Source of the DNA: Erythrobasidium yunnanense
Taxonomy: Eukaryota; Basidiomycota; Cystobasidiomycetes; Erythrobasidiales; Erythrobasidiaceae
NCBI GenBank assembly: GCA_001600175.1
Contig: BCJC01000004.1
Location: 2,046,001-2,110,000 of the forward strand
Length of the DNA: 64,000 nt
Direction: 5' to 3'
Below, one piece after another: positions 59,010-64,000 of the stretch. The position numbers were made by a program, and so were the translations under genes. Each line of letters opens with the position of its first letter. The stretch's first letter is position 1. Below the pieces are notes generated by a model, which did not search any database, had not been told where the DNA came from, and saw only the letters and a list, made by a program, of their open reading frames with translations.

Positions 59010-59349
59010 GCACATCTATCGTTGTAATTTTCTCTGCTATGCAGTTGTCAGCTTGCGATGTGTAGAAGTCTTCATGCCGACACCGGGTTTCTCTTTTCTT
59101 CGCACTTCGGCGCGAACCTTGATACTCTCGACGGGCAATCAGTACAGCCTGTCAGTATGCCGCAGGACCGCACACTAATACCGTTTGCTCCTCCCATGCG
59201 GCAGGCAAGGGAAGAGGAAGAGCGACCGTCGGGCCGGCAGCACGGGCGGAGCTTCACGATGCTTCTATATATGAGCTAACGACTGACGAGAGTGCTGCTT
59301 CTTCTCTCTCTTCAATTCATTTACTCTCTACATCCTCCTCTATCTAACC
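59010..59349. promoter_or_regulatory. upstream region of the DHDPS-family gene
   Basis: These 340 bases lie between two plus-strand genes. A pyrimidine-rich run (about 59297-59345) lies immediately before the start codon. Short frames look non-coding. Confidence 0.45.
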
Positions 59350-60828
59350 ATGGTCGGAACATCGAATGGCAACGGTACAAGCGTCTCTAGCGCCGACTTC
59401 AAGAAGCTCTTCTTCACACCCATCGTTCCATTCAATGAAGATGATACTATCGACTATGATAGCTACAGACAATTCATTCGTCGTTTCATGAAGGACGAGT
59501 ACCTTGAAGCAGGCATTGCGATTATTGCCAACCCGGAAGCCGGTGAACTCTTTACCCTAGACAGAGAGGAGAGACGCAACATCGTCAAGATCTGTGTGGA
59601 AGAAGCTGCTGGTAGATGCCCTGTCGTTGCAGGCGTCGTTCACGTACACACGAAGGGCTATATCGAGACTGCCAAAGATGCACAAGAGCTGTAAGTTTCG
59701 ACTGAGCTTAGACAACGCACACACAGCCGAATCTGATCTTATTCTTCCTCTGCCCTCTTAAAACAGGGGTGCTAGCGGCCTGTTCATCTTCCCACCCATT
59801 GGCGCAGGCGACATCGTCGCAATCTGTAAGTTTCGACTGAGCTTTGACAACGCACACACAGCCGAATCTGATTTTATTATTCCTCTGGCCTCTTAAAACA
59901 GGGGATTCGGACAAGTATCCTGAAGTCTTTAGCGATAGTGAGTTCTTTCGTTGTTTGGGCTTCAAGCGAATCAGGTCTAATAGCTTGATCAACCCAACTC
60001 AGTCATCAAGGATGTGACGGCCGCTGTCAACCTTCCATGCATTATTCACCCAGTCGGAAGGTACTCCATTCCTTTCGGACAAGGTCTGCCCCTGAAGACT
60101 ACCAAGGCGATCCTCGATGAGTGCCCGAACGTGATCGGCTGGTGAGTCTGTAGTCGGTCTGGACGCTCAATAGAGCTGAGTGTCGTCTTGTCTAGGAAGA
60201 TGACATACAACTTCGATGGTTACCGCAAGATCGCACGCTTCCTGCAAAATTACGAGCGACCTGTCGCTATACTTGCAGCTGTCGGACGTGAGTGCAGCTG
60301 ACCAGGCGTCGTCCTCATGAGTTGACTAGTTCCATATACAGATTACATGCACGAGAACCATGCAGACCGTATGTTTGACGGGACATCTTCTGGCGCTTGG
60401 TATGCGTGATGAGGCCATCTGCACAAATGGCTCGACTGACGGACTTGTATATAGGAACTACGCCCTTGAGCCTATGATGGAGCATCTTAAGCTGTGGAGA
60501 AAAGGAGACTGGAAGGCTGCTACCGATCTATGGGAAGGAGGTCTTGCCCAACTTCATCAGTGGTATGTTTCCAGTCAGAAGGTAGCGCCGGCTTGACCTG
60601 ACCAATCCACACAGCATATTCGAGGACATCGGTCGTCTTCACGTCAAGTACAAGACGGCAGTCTGGCTCCGAGGTATCATCAAATCACCAGTCATGCGAG
60701 CACCTATGCCCAAACCGCGTTTGGCTGAAATTGAAGAAGTCAAGGTCGCACTGAAGGGCGCTGGACTGAAGGTTCTGTCGGATAAGGAGATTCAGAAGAC
60801 CATTACTGCCATGAATATCACTTTGTAG
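59350..60828 (+). CDS. DHDPS/N-acetylneuraminate-lyase family aldolase or dehydratase
   Basis: This TIM-barrel class I enzyme acts through a lysine Schiff base. ATG 59350 opens MVGTSNGNGTSVSSADFKKL, then FFTPIVPFNEDDTIDYDSYR, the family's G-E-L-F-T-L-D-R-E-E-R block, GASGLFIFPPIGAGDIVAIW, HPVGRYSIPFGQGLPLKT (Tyr of the catalytic site) and NVIGWKMTYNFDGY (Schiff-base Lys). HENHADRMFDGTSSGAWNYA and a C-terminal helical bundle follow, ending at 60826-60828. Sugar-acid enzymes such as 2-keto-3-deoxy acid aldolases and ketodeoxyglucarate dehydratases belong here; lysine biosynthesis is unlikely in a fungus. Two of its introns are near-identical to each other. Confidence 0.85.
59691..59766 (+). repeat. 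introner-like intron, copy A
   Basis: This is a 76-nt GT-AG intron in the DHDPS-family gene, phase 2 (splits the Leu codon before GASGLF). It differs from the intron at 59826-59901 at only four positions (20, 48, 54, 63). Both copies are preceded by CT and followed by GGG in the exon. It contains a CACACACA-like run and a pyrimidine-rich stretch before AAACAG. Confidence 0.92.
59826..59901 (+). repeat. introner-like intron, copy B
   Basis: This is the second 76-nt copy, separated from copy A by a 59-nt exon. It is phase 1 (splits the Trp codon of VAIW). The exon sequences around the two copies are unrelated apart from CT before and GGG after. The two introns therefore match over their full length but do not reflect duplication of the exon. 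Confidence 0.92.
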
Positions 60829-61073
60829 TTGAGCAGGGCCTGTCAAGGCCGATCTTGATGAGTGCTTCGCAAGCTTCCGTGAAGTGCCGGAATGTATACT
60901 ATATTCTTTTGAGGTTTGCTTTTATGTGTCTATCACGATGAAAGCTCTGTTCAACCCCAGGCACTTTCCTCCGTCGGCCTTTTGCCTCTCGCTCTCAACG
61001 ATTTGCGGTTTCTTCACGACTTCGCCTTCTTCCTCACCTACTCACATCAAGAAATCTCTACTTACTGCCCACA

Positions 61074-63721
61074 ATGACCTTCACAAAGGTCAGCTCGAGG
61101 CCATGCCCTTAACGTCGTTATGCTGGCCGAGGTCTGAAAGTGCTCGCCTGCAGGACCCAAACGATGAGATCTGCTACAACACTATCCGTACGTTGGCGGT
61201 AGATACCGTTAACAAGGCAAACTCTGGCCATGTACGTTGCAGCACTCATGCGGTGACGAGCCCGAAAAGCTGACGTTCTTATCGGATTCTTGCAATCAGC
61301 CTGGGTCAGTCGAGCTGGTTCGCAAAGCTCCAGCTTGTACATATATCTGATATTCTATGTCACAGTGCTCCTATGGGAATGGCGCCAGTCGCCCACCTGC
61401 TGTGGTCCAGGTTCCTGACCTGCAACCCGAAAAACAGCCACTGGGTAAGCGTCATAGCTCCAGCATAGCTCTCGGCTCATGCATGTCTGCAACCAGCTCA
61501 ATAGGGACAGATTCGTCCTTTCGAACGGTCACGGATGCGCTCTGCAGTACATCCTGCTCCACCTCTTGGGCTACAAGGTCACCATGGATGATCTGAAAGC
61601 AGTAGGTCTCGCACGAAGAGACGCAATGCATGTACTCAAGCCTTGTGTTCCAGTTCAGAACTGTAGACTCCATCACTCCCGGTCACCCAGAAGTCGGCGT
61701 CACAGACGGTATTGAGGGTGTGTGAGGCTCCGCAAAGGCAAGAGCGTCCATGCTGATTATTCGAACAGTCACCACTGGACCTCTCGGACAGGGTGAGATC
61801 GGCCCGCTCACAGCTTTGGAAGGCCGCTGAGCAGCTTTCTAGGTATTTCAAATGCCGTCGGTTTGGCTATCGCCCAAGCGCACGTTGCTGCTACCTTCAA
61901 CAAGCCCGATCTTGAGCTCATCAACAATTACACCTACTGCTTCCTCGGTGACGGATGTCTGCAAGAAGGTGTGGCCTCCGAGGCCTGCTCTCTGGCTGGA
62001 CATCTCCAGCTCGGCCGCCTTATTGCCGTCTACGATGACAACAAGATCACCATTGATGGAGACACCGCTGTATCCTTCACCGAGAACGTAGAGATGCGCT
62101 TCAAGGCCTACGGCTGGCAGGTTCTGCACGTCGAGAATGGAGACTCCGATCTGGCCGCCATGTACGCTGCCATTGAGGAGGGCAAGAAGGAGCTCAACAA
62201 GCCTACCATTATCAACTTGAAGACTACTATTGGTTTCGGCTCGAAGCTGCAAGGTACCCATGGTGTCCACGGAAACGCACTCAAGGCCGATGACACCCAG
62301 CACATCAAGAAGAGCTTTGGCTTCGACCCTGAGAAGTTCTTCCACGTCCCGTCAGAGACCACCGAGACGTACAAGAAGATCGCGGAGAAGGGTGCAGCAG
62401 CCAATGCCGAGTGGGACAAGCTTTTCGACAAGTACAAGCAGCAATACCCTCAAGAAGCGAAGGACCTGCAGCGTAGAATCGATGGAAAGCTTCCAGATGG
62501 CTGGGAGAGCTGCCTGCCCGTTTACAAGCCTACCGACGCAGCCATCGCATCCCGCAAGCTGTCCGAGACCGCCATCTCCAAGATCGCAGACGCTGTACCT
62601 GAATTCACATGCGGTTCAGCCGATCTGACTGGCTCCAACCTTACACGATGGAAGAGCGCTGAAGACTTCCAGCCGGAGTCTACAAAGCTCGGAAGCTATG
62701 CTGGCAGATACTTCCGATACGGTGTCCGTGAACACGGCATGGGTGCAATTATGAATGGTATTGCAGCATACGGAAAGAACCTCATCATCCCATCTGGAGG
62801 CACCTTCTTGAACTTCACTTCCTATGCAGCCGGTGCGTATCAGTGATTTCGCCAACAGACAGAGCTGACACATAGCGTAGGAGCGATCAGACTGGCAGCT
62901 CTTTCTCATCAGCGTGTTATCTGGGTTGCGACCCACGACTCAATCGGTGCGCTATGCTCATCACTCTCGCCGTGCCAAAATCGGACACTTTACTAAATTT
63001 CGCGCATGCCTCGATATTCAACAGGTCTGGGAGAGGACGGCCCGACACATCAACCTATCGAAACTTTGGCTCATTTCAGAGCCTTGCCAAACTGCATGGT
63101 CTTCCGACCTGCCGATGGAAACGAGACTTCAGCCGCCTACCTCATCGCTATGAATGCACACAACCCTTCCATCATGGCCTACTCTCGACAAAACCTTCCT
63201 CAACTCGAAGGATCGACCATTGAGAAGGCTGCCAAGGGAGGATACGTTCTCCGCGAAGCACCAGAGGGCAAGAAGGCCGATATCACACTTGTCTCGACTG
63301 GTTCAGAAGTCGCTATCTGCCTTGATGTTGCTAAGCAACTAGAGTCAGCTGGAAAGACATGCAGATTGGTATCTCTACCATGCTGGGAAGTCTTCGACAT
63401 GCAGAGCCGCGAATACAGACTGTCTGTCCTTCCGTCCGGACATCCAACGATGAGTGTAGAGGCTATGTCGGTAAGTGTAGACTTTCTAGCTTTGGCGAAG
63501 CTCAATCTGACGCATTCGAACAGACCATCGGCTGGTCGAGGTATTCTCACGAACACTACGGTCTCGATACTTTCGGTGCAAGCGGACCATACAAGGAGGT
63601 ATACGCCAAGTATGGACTGGTACCAGACAATCTCACAAAGGTTGCCAATAGGGTCATCGACTTCTACAAGGGCGTCGACCTCCGAAGCCCAGTCGACACC
63701 TGCTTGACTCATGTCCTCTAG
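61074..63721 (+). CDS. transketolase
   Basis: This thiamine-diphosphate enzyme of the pentose phosphate pathway transfers two-carbon units between sugar phosphates. A short first exon (MTFTK at ATG 61074) is spliced to [20 protein letters not shown]. Then come the substrate His region [38 protein letters not shown], the ThDP motif [36 protein letters not shown], the Pyr-domain [26 protein letters not shown] joined to [20 protein letters not shown], and [20 protein letters not shown]. The stop is at 63719-63721. Length and motif order are those of fungal transketolase. Several short introns lie in the first third and around 62832-62880. Confidence 0.95.
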
Positions 63722-64000
63722 ATAGAGCTATTTGAGATACTTTGTTAGACTGTGTAATACGTCTCTAGCCAGTCTTACTAGATCGTCAGGGCATGACAGG
63801 CCAATCCGTGCAATCAAAATGATACGCCGCGTTTCTTCCACGAAAGGCTTTCTACCAGCATCGTTCCGCTTTGGCTTGAGTGTCTTGAGAAAGCTTTGCG
63901 AATGTGCTCTACCGAGCTCACTCAACCAAACCGTCTGCCTGCTCGAGACCTACTCATGCTATGCCACGCTACCTGATACCACAAGCCCTGTCTGCTCAAT
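63722..64000. other. sequence downstream of transketolase to the window edge
   Basis: A minus-strand frame (63728-63925) has no conserved feature. I see only probable 3' untranslated and intergenic sequence. Confidence 0.4.

Noticed and set aside
59708-59992. minus-strand frame with an internal duplicated protein segment
   Set aside because: The duplication is just the two similar introns read backwards; it is not a gene.
1-64000. transposons, LTR elements, tRNA or rRNA genes
   Set aside because: I looked for polymerase, integrase or transposase motifs, paired terminal repeats and tRNA arm patterns, and saw none that hold up by eye.

Overview
The window is nuclear DNA of a fungus, most likely a basidiomycete, with GC content near 50 percent. 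Genes are dense on both strands and carry many short (about 50-90 nt) GT-AG introns plus a few GC-AG introns. The gene set supports a fungus: ALG11, a Cdc4 F-box/WD40 protein, two Zn2Cys6 regulators, a hybrid histidine kinase, a Dal5-type transporter and a peroxisomal citrate synthase. I cannot name the species. I saw no rRNA, tRNA, CRISPR array, transposon or virus-derived element.

Layout. 1-410: 5' end of ALG11 (-). 566-3412: a HIT-family hydrolase (+), an orphan protein built of two related repeats (+), and a second, decayed HIT copy (+). 3635-7126: ZW10/Dsl1-family tethering protein (-). 7248-10308: aconitase-family enzyme (-). 10794-14372: Cdc4-like F-box/WD40 protein (+). 14595-15899: zinc alcohol dehydrogenase (-). 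16247-18436: Scm3-like centromere chaperone candidate (+). 18708-21816: PIF1 helicase whose first exon encodes an RNase H1-type hybrid-binding domain (+). 21977-24836: two unrecognised genes. 25360-30283: CTK1/CDK12-type kinase (+). 30615-34087: 2-oxoglutarate dehydrogenase E1 (+). 34359-37650: disordered AT-hook protein with SILK and RVxF PP1-docking motifs (-). 37814-40454: Zn2Cys6 factor (-). 40913-41841: small uncertain genes (-). 42827-47026: membrane hybrid histidine kinase (+). 47457-49639: peroxisomal citrate synthase (+). 49658-50865: SIRT5-like sirtuin (-). 51553-52646: secreted GH16-like protein (+). 52899-54275: F-box-like protein (+). 54385-56227: Dal5-family transporter (-). 56540-59009: divergent Zn2Cys6 factor (+). 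59350-60828: DHDPS-family aldolase/dehydratase (+). 61074-63721: transketolase (+).

Together. Several genes serve central carbon metabolism: aconitase, KGD1, citrate synthase, transketolase and the DHDPS-family enzyme. Several others serve chromosome segregation, cell cycle or genome upkeep: ZW10, Scm3-like, Cdc4, PIF1 and the PP1-docking protein. The right-hand transporter, regulator and aldolase could form a small catabolic cluster.

The most unusual observations are: a pair of almost identical 76-nt introns at non-homologous positions of one gene, which is the signature of introner-type intron gain; the hybrid-binding domain joined to PIF1; the orphan duplicated-domain protein between two HIT copies; and the tryptophan/acidic repeat insert in ZW10. 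Exon structures were derived by eye from splice consensus and protein-family conservation, so boundaries are models.
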